DNA from: VRUE01 sp963717375
GTDB taxonomy: Bacteria > Actinomycetota > Thermoleophilia > Solirubrobacterales > 70-9
Direction: 5' to 3'
DNA length: 64,000 bases
Assembly (NCBI GenBank): GCA_963717375.1
Contig: OY970329.1
Span: 2,356,001-2,420,000, forward strand
The notes beneath the pieces were generated by a model. It ran no database searches. It saw only the letters and a list, made by a program, of their open reading frames with translations, and had not been told where the DNA came from. The position numbers and the translations under genes are program-made. This document shows positions 32,238-39,433 of this stretch, piece by piece. How positions within the stretch are numbered: the stretch's first letter is position 1; the number at the start of each line of letters is the position of its first letter.

Positions 32238-32646
32238 GCCCCCACGGGGGCGCGGGCTGATCGATACATCGGTGGTGATCGGCATCGACGAGGTCGACCC
32301 CGATCGCCTTCCAGCCGAGATCTCGATCTCGTCCTTGACGCTGGCAGAGCTGACCGCCGGGCCGCACGCTGTCGCCGAGGAGATGGAACGAGCGCGACGC
32401 CAACATCGTCTCCAGCGCTTTGAGACGGGGGTGGAAGCGGTGCCCTTCGACTCGGCCTGCGCACGCGCCTACGGTCCCATCTACGTGGCGGTCGTCGCCA
32501 AGGGCCGCAAAGCGCGAGGGTCCCGCGCCGCCGATCTGATGATCGCCGCCACCGCCTTGGCCTACGACTTTCCTCTCTACACCTTGAACCCCAAGGATCT
32601 CCATGGTCTCGAAGACCTGATCGAGATCGTCGACGTCGCCGCCTGA
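32230..32646 (+). CDS. PIN-domain toxin (VapC-like ribonuclease)
   Basis: 138 residues from a GTG overlapping the antitoxin stop; a longer frame inside the antitoxin is not credible. The PIN acidic residues are in place: LIDTSVVIGID near the N-terminus, SSLTLAELTAG, and RGSRAADLMIAATALAYDFP with conserved Asp, ending in YTLNPKDLHGL. Toxins of this fold cleave tRNA or rRNA. Second gene of a type II toxin-antitoxin pair placed in the Tad-like region. Confidence 0.88.
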   Translation: MVEPPRGRGLIDTSVVIGIDEVDPDRLPAEISISSLTLAELTAGPHAVAEEMERARRQHRLQRFETGVEAVPFDSACARAYGPIYVAVVAKGRKARGSRAADLMIAATALAYDFPLYTLNPKDLHGLEDLIEIVDVAA

Positions 32647-32711
32647 AGGAGCCTTCGTTGCAGTGGCTCGGCCTCTCGCCGCCGCGCCTCGCATTTCGCC
32701 AGAATCGGGCG

Positions 32712-33707
32712 ATGCTGACCGTCGCAGTGACCGGCCCCACGGGTGAGATCGGGCGCGCCTTCATCTCCGCCCTGGAGCGACTGCCTGAAGTCGAGCGCGT
32801 GATCGGCATGGCTCGGCGTCCCTTCGACATGGCCGGGCACGGCTGGGAGAAGACCGAGTACCGGCGCGGCGATGTGCTCGACCGCGACGCGGTGGACGAG
32901 CTGGTCGAGGGAGCCGACGTGGTCGTCCACCTCGCCTTCGCGATCGTCGCCGGCGGCAAGGAGAGCCGCGAGGTCAACCTGACCGGCTCGCGCAACGTCT
33001 TCGAGGCCGCCGCGGCCGCGGGGGCGAAGCGGCTCGTCTACACCTCTTCCGTCGCCGCCTACGGATTTCACCGCGGCATGCCTGCTCTGCTCGAGGAGGA
33101 CGAGCCGGTGCGCGGGACCTCGCGCCATCCCTACTCCGCCCACAAGGCCGCGGTCGAGGCCGAGCTGGTCACGGCCCTTGATGACTCCGACACCGAGGCC
33201 TACGTCTTCCGCCCCTGCATCGTCGCCGGGCCGGAAGCGACGCTGCTGCTCGACCTGATCCCGCTGCTCGCGGTCGGACAGCGGATTCCCGGGCCGCTGC
33301 GCTGGGCGCTGGGCAAGGTGCCCGAGCTACGGCCGGTGCTGCCCGACCCAGGCGTGCCCTTCCAACTCGTCCACCACGACGATGTCGCCGCCGCCCTCTG
33401 CGCCGCGGTCGTCGGCCACGGAGAGCCCGGCGTCTACAACCTCGCCGGTCCCGGGCAGCTGACCATCACCGATCTCGCCCACGCGTTGGGCTGGCACGCT
33501 GTGCCGGCGCCGCACCTGGCGGTCGCCGCCACCGCCGAGGCGGTGTCCCTGATGCCGTTCTTGCCCGACGAGGCGGCCTGGATCGAGGCGGTTCGCCGGC
33601 CGGTACTGATGGACACCGCCCGCGCCCGGCGCAAGCTGCACTGGATGCCCCACCACGACGCTCGCGCGACGCTGAGGCAGACGATCGAGAGCGTCCGCTC
33701 GCGCTGA
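32712..33707 (+). CDS. NAD-dependent epimerase/dehydratase (extended SDR)
   Basis: 331 residues from the ATG at 32712. Rossmann motif VAVTGPTGEIGRAF, LVYTSSVAAYG with catalytic Ser, and YSAHK supplying Tyr and Lys. The body (VVVHLAFAIVAG, FRPCIVAGPEA) fits the NAD-dependent epimerase family. The substrate, a nucleotide sugar or other hydroxyl compound, is not predictable. Separate transcription unit after the toxin gene. Confidence 0.87.
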   Translation: MLTVAVTGPTGEIGRAFISALERLPEVERVIGMARRPFDMAGHGWEKTEYRRGDVLDRDAVDELVEGADVVVHLAFAIVAGGKESREVNLTGSRNVFEAAAAAGAKRLVYTSSVAAYGFHRGMPALLEEDEPVRGTSRHPYSAHKAAVEAELVTALDDSDTEAYVFRPCIVAGPEATLLLDLIPLLAVGQRIPGPLRWALGKVPELRPVLPDPGVPFQLVHHDDVAAALCAAVVGHGEPGVYNLAGPGQLTITDLAHALGWHAVPAPHLAVAATAEAVSLMPFLPDEAAWIEAVRRPVLMDTARARRKLHWMPHHDARATLRQTIESVRSR

Positions 33708-33725
33708 GGGCTTGGCGAGGAGCCG

Positions 33726-34247
33726 TTAGTAGGGGTACGGGTTTTCGGGAGCGGGCTGCGGCTGCGGTTGCGGTTCGGCCGCCGCCTGCGGCACCGTTGC
33801 CGCGTGCCATGTGCCGACGTCCTTGATCCCCTCGCCGTTGGCTGCGCCGGCCTTGGTGTCACCACCGAAGCGGTAAAGGGGGCGACCCTTGTAGGTCACT
33901 TGAACTTCGCCTTCAGGCCTTTTGATCGTTCCGAGCGTCACCGGACCGGTCGGCTTGACCCCGGCGGGAACGGTCAGTGGATGCCAGATCGAGAGGCAGG
34001 AGGCGGTGCAGATGAATTTGCCGTTCTTCTCGACGCTGAGGCTGTAGAGGGTGCGCCCAGACATGCTCGTCAGCACCGTCTTGCCGAGAGTGGCGTTCTG
34101 AGCCTCTTTCGCCACGCGCTTACTTGCACTGCCCTGGGCGATGGCGCCGGCGGCGAGCATGGCCGCTGCCACGGCGAGCGCAAGGGCCACCAGTCCGGCG
34201 GTTCGGATGCGGTTGCTCGGCGGTCTAAACGCGGGGGACTGTGGCAT
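33726..34247 (-). CDS. Secreted protein with PF03640-type repeats (COG4315)
   Basis: 173 residues from the ATG at 34247. A basic N-terminus and hydrophobic helix (GLVALALAVAAAMLAAGAI) make an uncleaved anchor or signal peptide. Two repeats follow: one with TLYSLSVEKNGKFICTASCL, SIWHPL, the other with LYRFGGDTKAGAANGEGI, GTWHA. This pattern matches the secreted repeat of unknown function. The C-terminus is a Gln/Pro tail. Divergent from the TadG-like fusion. Confidence 0.78.
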   Translation of the reverse strand: MPQSPAFRPPSNRIRTAGLVALALAVAAAMLAAGAIAQGSASKRVAKEAQNATLGKTVLTSMSGRTLYSLSVEKNGKFICTASCLSIWHPLTVPAGVKPTGPVTLGTIKRPEGEVQVTYKGRPLYRFGGDTKAGAANGEGIKDVGTWHAATVPQAAAEPQPQPQPAPENPYPY

Positions 34248-34381
34248 CGGGGGCCTCCTCGGCTCGGTTGGTGGCTCGCCCGGTCTACGGCTGGGACCGC
34301 GAAAAGGTTCGGTCCAGACTCGGCACGAAGTCACTCGCTCTGACGCGCCACGCGCGCGTCCACGCACGCCAGGTTACGAGC

Positions 34382-35719
34382 ATGGAGGTACGTGGAGAGG
34401 ACGGGCAGGCGCTGCCGCTGGCGCTGGGAGGGGCCTTCGCCCTGATCGCGGCGGCGCTGGCGTTGGTGGCGATCGCCGGCGCGGTGACCGGCAAGGGGCG
34501 GGCGCAGCGGGCGGCCGACCTCGCTGCGATCTCGGCGGCGCGCTCAATGCGCGACGACCTGTCACGACTACTTTCTCCACCGGCTTTGCCCAACGGCCTG
34601 CCGAACCCCCGTCATCTGGAGAAGGCGGCGTATCTGGCGCGGGCGCGGCGGGCTGCGCTCGAAGCCGCACGGGCCAATGAAGTCAGCGCGACGCACCTGA
34701 GACTTGACTTCCCCGACGCGGTCTCCTTCGCACCGGTTCGGGTCAGGGCAGTCGTGCTCGCGGACCTCTCCGTCGGCGACGGCCGTGGTGGTGTCGAGGC
34801 ATCGGCCGTAGCGGAAGCCGGGGCGCCGCCGGCAGCATCGGGTTCGGGGGCGATGCCGGCAACCGCGAGCGGCGGCGGCTACAACGGCGCCCTTGTCTAC
34901 AGGCAGGGGGAGGGGATGCGCCCCGATGTTGCCGCCGCTTTCGACCGCATGGCCGCGGCGGCCGCCGGCGCGGGCCTGACCCTGATCGTCAACTCGGGCT
35001 TCCGCTCCGACGCCGAACAGGCGGCGCTCTTCGCCGCCAACCCCGACCCGAAGTGGGTGGCGCCGCCGGGGCAGTCGCTGCACCGCTGCGCCACCGAGCT
35101 CGACCTTGGATCGGAAAACGCCTACGGCTGGCTGGCGGCCAATGCGAGCCGCTTCGGTTTCGTTCAGCGCTACAGCTGGGAGAGCTGGCACTACGGCTAC
35201 GACGCGGGGCCACCGCCGTGCTCGGAGGCGGGGAACGCGGTTGGAGGCAGCGGGGGCGACGGCGCGGCCTCCGGCGTGGCGGGTCTACCCAGGTTCGTAC
35301 CGGATCGTTTTCGCGCGCCTCTGCTGCGGGCTGCCGCGCGCTGGAACGTCTCCGCCGCGCTGCTCGCGGCCCAGTTGATGGCCGAGTCGAACTTCAACCC
35401 CTTCGCCTCTTCACCGGCAGGGGCGGAGGGCATCGCCCAGTTCATCCCATCGACTGCGGCGGCCTACGGCCTCGCGGACCCCTTCGATCCCGTCGCGGCG
35501 ATCGATGCCCAGGCTCACCTGATGTCTGACTTGATCCACCAGCTTGGCTCGCCCCAGCTCGCCCTCGCCGCCTACAACGCCGGCCCAGCCCCGGTCGAAG
35601 CCTGCGGCTGCGTCCCCGCGATTCCCGAGACAACCGCCTACGTAAGCCGCATCCTTGCCCTGCTCGGCGGCGCCGGTGCCCTGGCCGCTCCGACCTTCGA
35701 AGTGAGGCTGGTGGCCTGA
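34382..35719 (+). CDS. TadG-like / VanY D,D-carboxypeptidase / lytic transglycosylase fusion
   Basis: 445 residues with three modules. Residues 1-60 (GEDGQALPLALGGAFALIAA, then AADLAAISAARSM) are a TadG/Flp-type leader and membrane helix. Residues ~165-275 form a LAS-family VanY-type peptidase: NSGFRSDAEQAALF, zinc ligands His234 and Asp241 in SLHRCATELD, and SWESWHYGYD with Glu267 and His270. Residues ~305-430 are a soluble lytic transglycosylase: AESNFNP with catalytic Glu335, GIAQFIPSTAAAYG and LALAAYNAGP. It would cut both the peptide and the glycan of peptidoglycan near the membrane. A longer frame back to 34241 is rejected. Stop overlaps the next ATG by one base. Confidence 0.87.
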   Translation: MEVRGEDGQALPLALGGAFALIAAALALVAIAGAVTGKGRAQRAADLAAISAARSMRDDLSRLLSPPALPNGLPNPRHLEKAAYLARARRAALEAARANEVSATHLRLDFPDAVSFAPVRVRAVVLADLSVGDGRGGVEASAVAEAGAPPAASGSGAMPATASGGGYNGALVYRQGEGMRPDVAAAFDRMAAAAAGAGLTLIVNSGFRSDAEQAALFAANPDPKWVAPPGQSLHRCATELDLGSENAYGWLAANASRFGFVQRYSWESWHYGYDAGPPPCSEAGNAVGGSGGDGAASGVAGLPRFVPDRFRAPLLRAAARWNVSAALLAAQLMAESNFNPFASSPAGAEGIAQFIPSTAAAYGLADPFDPVAAIDAQAHLMSDLIHQLGSPQLALAAYNAGPAPVEACGCVPAIPETTAYVSRILALLGGAGALAAPTFEVRLVA

Positions 35720-35979
35720 TGGCCAAATTTCGTAGTACGATATTTACTATTCATCCGTCGGCTCGGAAGCACGGTCTTTTTGACGCCGACATCGAACACG
35801 CCGTGAGCCATGCAATGAGCATCGACGACCGCGACAATCAGACCCGGCTGTATCTCGGAGCCGCTCGCAATGCAGAATTGCTTGAGGTGGTCACGGTCGT
35901 GCGGGACGATCACTCAGAGATTGCGATTCACGCGATGAAGATGACGCCAAAGTATCGACGGCTGCTCCCAGGGGAATGA
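35719..35979 (+). CDS. Putative toxin of a toxin-antitoxin pair (BrnT-like size)
   Basis: 86 residues. IHPSARKHGLFDADIEHAVS near the N-terminus and the C-terminal AIHAMKMTPKYRRLL resemble small toxins found next to RHH antitoxins in actinobacteria; the size is that of BrnT, but identity by eye is not certain. Codon use has more A/T than its neighbours, suggesting transfer. The start lies at the TGATG junction with the TadG fusion, and the stop overlaps the antitoxin by 4 bp. Confidence 0.6.
   Translation: MAKFRSTIFTIHPSARKHGLFDADIEHAVSHAMSIDDRDNQTRLYLGAARNAELLEVVTVVRDDHSEIAIHAMKMTPKYRRLLPGE
35725..35745. promoter_or_regulatory. 21-bp near-perfect palindrome at the toxin start
   Basis: Centred on 35735, nine of ten positions on each arm are complementary around CGTAgTACG. 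It lies in codons 3-9 of the putative toxin and is AT-rich in a high-GC context. RHH antitoxins bind such dyads, so this may be the operator. Confidence 0.45.
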
Positions 35980-36344
35980 GCATGGCATCCAAGAAGACTT
36001 ACGGAAAGACAGTCAGCGGTGTGCCGATCACCGATGAGCTAATCGAGAAGCTCAGCAAGGAAGCCGAGAAAGGCTTCGAGGTAGACGAGATCCTGCGTCG
36101 CCGGCGCGGCCGCCCGGCAATGGGCTCCGGTCCGGCAAAGGTTGAGTCGGTCCGACTCGATCCCGAGCTTCGCCAAGCGCTGTCTCAGCGGGCGGATCGC
36201 GATCACGAAGCCACCTCGTCGGTGATCCGTCGGGCTCTACGCGAGTACCTTGAAGTCGGCGAGGATGCCCGTGCGGCTGAGGGAGCCGGCTGGTCTGGAG
36301 ACCTCGGCGAGATTCGCTCGCCGGACGAGACCCCCGGACCATGA
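35976..36344 (+). CDS. Ribbon-helix-helix (CopG-type) antitoxin
   Basis: 122 residues. VESVRLDPELRQALSQRADR, then DHEATSSVIRRALREYLEVG, is a clear ribbon-helix-helix DNA-binding unit. The preceding KTVSGVPITDELIEKLSKEA and LRRRRGRPAMGSG are found in RHH antitoxins of this class. The likely target is the operon promoter; the partner is the upstream toxin-like gene, with ATGA coupling. A second ATG two codons in is possible. Confidence 0.8.
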   Translation: MSMASKKTYGKTVSGVPITDELIEKLSKEAEKGFEVDEILRRRRGRPAMGSGPAKVESVRLDPELRQALSQRADRDHEATSSVIRRALREYLEVGEDARAAEGAGWSGDLGEIRSPDETPGP

Positions 36345-36404
36345 TGCTCCTTGATGGCCGCATGCGCCCACTGCGGCTGGAGTTCTGACGTAGACTCCGC
36401 GCCG

Positions 36405-36878
36405 ATGACAAGCGTCGAGGTACAGGGTGTCGAGGGAATGCAGGCGCTGCTTGGGCAGGAGATCGGCCCGAGCGAGTGGCGCACCGTTACCCAAGAGGAC
36501 ATCGACACGTTTGCTGCCCTTTCTGGCGACGACCAGTGGATCCACGTCGACGTCGAGCGGGCCAAGAACGAGAGCCCGTTCGGAACCACGATCGCCCACG
36601 GCAACCTGACCCTCTCGCTGGTCGACGGCTTCCGCAAGGAACTGATCTCCTCGACCGGCTTCGCCCTCGGCGTCAACTACGGCTGGGACAAGATCCGCTT
36701 CCCCGCTCCGGTTCCCGTTGACAGCAAGGTCCGCGGCAAAGCCGAGGTCGTCTCGGTCGAAGAGAAGGGCGGCGGCTGGTGGCAGGTAGTGACCCGCTTC
36801 ACCCTCGAGGTCGAGGGCAACGAGAAGCCCTGCTTCGTCGGTGACTCAGTCACCCGCGTGATGGCCCCGGCTGCCTGA
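36405..36878 (+). CDS. MaoC-family dehydratase
   Basis: 157 residues from the ATG at 36405. The hot-dog-fold signature is FAALSGDDQWIHVDVERAKN with catalytic Asp and His, followed by FGTTIAHGNLTLSLVDGF, matching R-specific enoyl-CoA hydratase/MaoC proteins. Likely hydrates 2-enoyl-CoA or a related acyl intermediate. No fatty acid genes adjoin it; an enoyl-CoA hydratase gene is 1.7 kb further on. Confidence 0.88.
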   Translation: MTSVEVQGVEGMQALLGQEIGPSEWRTVTQEDIDTFAALSGDDQWIHVDVERAKNESPFGTTIAHGNLTLSLVDGFRKELISSTGFALGVNYGWDKIRFPAPVPVDSKVRGKAEVVSVEEKGGGWWQVVTRFTLEVEGNEKPCFVGDSVTRVMAPAA

Positions 36879-36952
36879 CGACAGCGCCATCCACGGGGTC
36901 TCCACTTAGTTCTTGCGTCGATCCTCGCTGACCGGGTAGATCTCACCCCGGG

Positions 36953-37948
36953 ATGTCACAACTGTCAGTTGGACTCGCAGGGGTGATCGTCGGCGGTTTT
37001 GTGACTGGCTTGGCCAGCTGGCTTGTCGATGTCTCTCGCAGCAGGCGAGTGCGGCGCCGCGAGTTCAAGCGGGCGTCGCGCCTTGTGCAGGAGGAGATCT
37101 ACCAAGACCTGTGCATCCTCCTTAACGGTGTCGAAGAGCAGCGCGCCTGGTGGAGCCACCCTGAAGATCAGTTGCGGACCGAGCGCTGGGACGAGTACGA
37201 GCCCGTTTTTGCCGACGCCGACGTCCCGGACGAGCTCTGGGAGGAGGTGGCCTGCTCCTACCAGATCATTCGTGAGCTGAATGGTTCGGCCCGTGCCGAG
37301 GCGGGCAAGGCGAAGCCATTCAGTGACGAGGACGAGGAGGATCTGCGAATAAGCATCGAATCGATCGATGACGGTCGCCGGGCGTTGATCGCGCACGGTG
37401 GAGGAATCGGACACCCCGTCGAGCCTGATCCGGTGATGGCCTTGGAGAACGCGGCGCGCAAAGCCGCGCTTGAGCTGGCCCCAAGCTCAATTCCACCACC
37501 GAGCGCTTTCGAGAAGGACGACGAACTGTTAGTTGTCGCCGACGAGCATCCCGTTGTCGGGGTAGCCCTGCTGAAGCCACCAAGCTGGATGCCCTTCGAG
37601 TGCACGATGCCGATTGATGCCCCGCTGATCGTCTTAATCCCGCTAGTTGGAGGGTCTCGCGCGTGCATTGCCGGCATCTGGGGGGCATTGCGCGAACCGA
37701 ATTCCCAAGCGGCGCGGATCTTCGTCCCGGAGGAGGTTCGGTCTCATCCTGACTACAGCGGTTTCGCGCTGCTGCTCCGGCTTCCCAGGGATCGCTCGCT
37801 TGTCAGTACGACGGAGATCGTCCCTACTCGGCGAGAAAGGATTGAGATGATCGTGCGCGCGACGGAGGACAAGCCAGGAATTGAGTGGCTTCGCGAGGGG
37901 CGATTGGTCTCAACTCGAGACCGCCTAGCTAAAAGCAAGGACCAGTGA
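36953..37948 (+). CDS. Hypothetical membrane-anchored protein
   Basis: 331 residues, no family recognised. One N-terminal hydrophobic helix (VGLAGVIVGGFVTGLASWLV) is followed by a basic stop-transfer (SRSRRVRRREFKR) and a ~300-residue cytoplasmic-type part with acidic helical stretches. Codon use is less GC-biased than in flanking genes, suggesting recent acquisition. It ends shortly before a strong bidirectional hairpin. Confidence 0.55.
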   Translation: MSQLSVGLAGVIVGGFVTGLASWLVDVSRSRRVRRREFKRASRLVQEEIYQDLCILLNGVEEQRAWWSHPEDQLRTERWDEYEPVFADADVPDELWEEVACSYQIIRELNGSARAEAGKAKPFSDEDEEDLRISIESIDDGRRALIAHGGGIGHPVEPDPVMALENAARKAALELAPSSIPPPSAFEKDDELLVVADEHPVVGVALLKPPSWMPFECTMPIDAPLIVLIPLVGGSRACIAGIWGALREPNSQAARIFVPEEVRSHPDYSGFALLLRLPRDRSLVSTTEIVPTRRERIEMIVRATEDKPGIEWLREGRLVSTRDRLAKSKDQ

Positions 37949-37966
37949 GGTGAGGCCGTGATCTCA

Positions 37967-37996
37967 CTTGGCGCCCGCCGGTCGGCGGGCGCCAAG
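37967..37996. terminator. Bidirectional terminator hairpin between convergent genes
   Basis: Perfect 14-bp arms CTTGGCGCCCGCCG (37967-37980) and CGGCGGGCGCCAAG (37983-37996), two-base loop, between the convergent hypothetical and cupredoxin genes. Confidence 0.7.
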
Positions 37997-38003
37997 CGCC
38001 CCG

Positions 38004-38453
38004 CTACTTGACGGTCAGGGTGCCTTCCATGCCGGCTTCGCGGTGGCCCGGGACGCTGCAGAAGTAGGTGTAGGTGCCCGGTTTGAGTTCGACCGTGGTC
38101 GAGTCTTCGCCGCTGGCGATCAGTTCGGTCCCGCCCACCTCTTCGCCCTGGGCGTCTTCGATCTGGACGTCGTGGGTCAGGGCCTGGGGGTTGTTGAAGT
38201 CGATCGTTACCTGACCCGCCTTGGCTGTCGCCTTGGTGGTGGTGTAGGCGAGTTCTCCGCCCGGGTCGGCTTCGAACTTGACCGTCGAGCTGCTGCCTCC
38301 GCTGCTTTCTTCCTTGCCACCGCCAGAGGTGGCACCGCTGGTGGATTCGCCGCCGCTGGTCGTGGTGGTGGAGTTGTCGTTGCTGCTGCTTCCGCAGGCG
38401 ACTAGGGCGACCGATGCGAGAGCTAGCGCGAGTAGCGCCGCGACCTTCTTCAT
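38004..38453 (-). CDS. Cupredoxin (plastocyanin/azurin-like) lipoprotein
   Basis: 149 residues. A lipobox (LVAC, Cys20) is followed by a Ser/Thr/Gly-rich linker and a compact beta domain with the full type 1 copper set: His94 (LTHDVQIED), Cys132, His137 and Met142 in YFCSVPGHREAGM. It should be an outer-face-anchored electron carrier. The ccm cytochrome c assembly genes 17-25 kb downstream fit a respiratory role; the partner is unknown. Confidence 0.9.
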   Translation of the reverse strand: MKKVAALLALALASVALVACGSSSNDNSTTTTSGGESTSGATSGGGKEESSGGSSSTVKFEADPGGELAYTTTKATAKAGQVTIDFNNPQALTHDVQIEDAQGEEVGGTELIASGEDSTTVELKPGTYTYFCSVPGHREAGMEGTLTVK

Positions 38454-38528
38454 GGCTGGGAATCCTTTCCTAGGGGAATACTCAAAAGAGACTCTAGTAG
38501 CTGCATACGACCCGGTCGGGAGGCCGGT

Positions 38529-39371
38529 TCAGCGGCCTTTGAACTCGGGGGTGCCGCCGCCGAAGAAGGTCTCCACGCCGTTGCGCAGGTCCTCGGTCGC
38601 CATGCTGTCGGCGATGCCGTGGCGCTCCAGCTGCAGGTGCTCGGTGAGGGTGTGCTCGATGCTGCCGCCGACGAGGATCTTGGCCATCCGCACGTAGTGG
38701 GGGGCCTTCGCCGCCAGCTTCTCGGCCTTGGCGCGGGCGCGGTCCATCAGCTCGTCGGGAGCGACAACCTCGGCGACGAGCTTCTCGGCCAGCGCGTCCT
38801 GGGCCGTCATGTTGGGATCGTTGAGGAGGATCTCCAGCGCCCGGCTCGGCCCCACCACGCGGGGCAGGAAGTAGGTCATACCGCCGTCGGGCGAGGCGCC
38901 GATGCGCCCGTAGGCGCAGGCGAGGAAGGCCTGCTCGGAGGCGATCCGGGTGTCGCAGGCGAGCGCCAGCGAGAAGCCCGCCCCGGCCGCCGGACCGTTG
39001 ATCGCCGCGATCACCGGGTAGGGGATCCGGCGCAGGTCGACGATCGCCGCGTGCAGTGCCTCGGCGCCGCGGCGCACTTCTGAGGGCAGGTCGATCTCAT
39101 CGTTCTCGACCCCGGTTTTGAACCAGTTGACGTCGCCGCCGGCGCAGAAGGCCTTGCCCGCGCCGGTGATAATCAGGGCCCGCAGCGAGGCCCGGTCGGC
39201 GAGCCAGGCAAAGGCGACGGTCATCTCGCCGATCATTTCCGGGCTCATCGCGTTGAAGGCGTCGGGCCGGTCGAGCGTCAGGGTGCCTATGTTGGCGCCG
39301 TCATCGATTTCAATCTTCAGGGTGTTCAGCTCGGGCGGGCTGCTGGTCAGGGGCTCGGTCTGCGTGGTCAT
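38529..39371 (-). CDS. Enoyl-CoA hydratase/isomerase family protein
   Basis: 280 residues from the ATG at 39371, which has GGAGAG upstream. Crotonase features: LTLDRPDAFNAMSPEMI, the oxyanion-hole region ITGAGKAFCAGGDVNWF, and INGPAAGAGFSLALACD. The residue set resembles 2-(1,2-epoxy)/enoyl-CoA isomerase or hydratase members of the superfamily; the exact reaction cannot be told. Divergent from uvrC. Confidence 0.9.
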   Translation of the reverse strand: MTTQTEPLTSSPPELNTLKIEIDDGANIGTLTLDRPDAFNAMSPEMIGEMTVAFAWLADRASLRALIITGAGKAFCAGGDVNWFKTGVENDEIDLPSEVRRGAEALHAAIVDLRRIPYPVIAAINGPAAGAGFSLALACDTRIASEQAFLACAYGRIGASPDGGMTYFLPRVVGPSRALEILLNDPNMTAQDALAEKLVAEVVAPDELMDRARAKAEKLAAKAPHYVRMAKILVGGSIEHTLTEHLQLERHGIADSMATEDLRNGVETFFGGGTPEFKGR

Positions 39372-39433
39372 CGCGCTCTCTCCGTGATCTTGCGTCAAGT
39401 TGGCCGGGTGGCCAGGAGCCTACCCTTTGGTCT

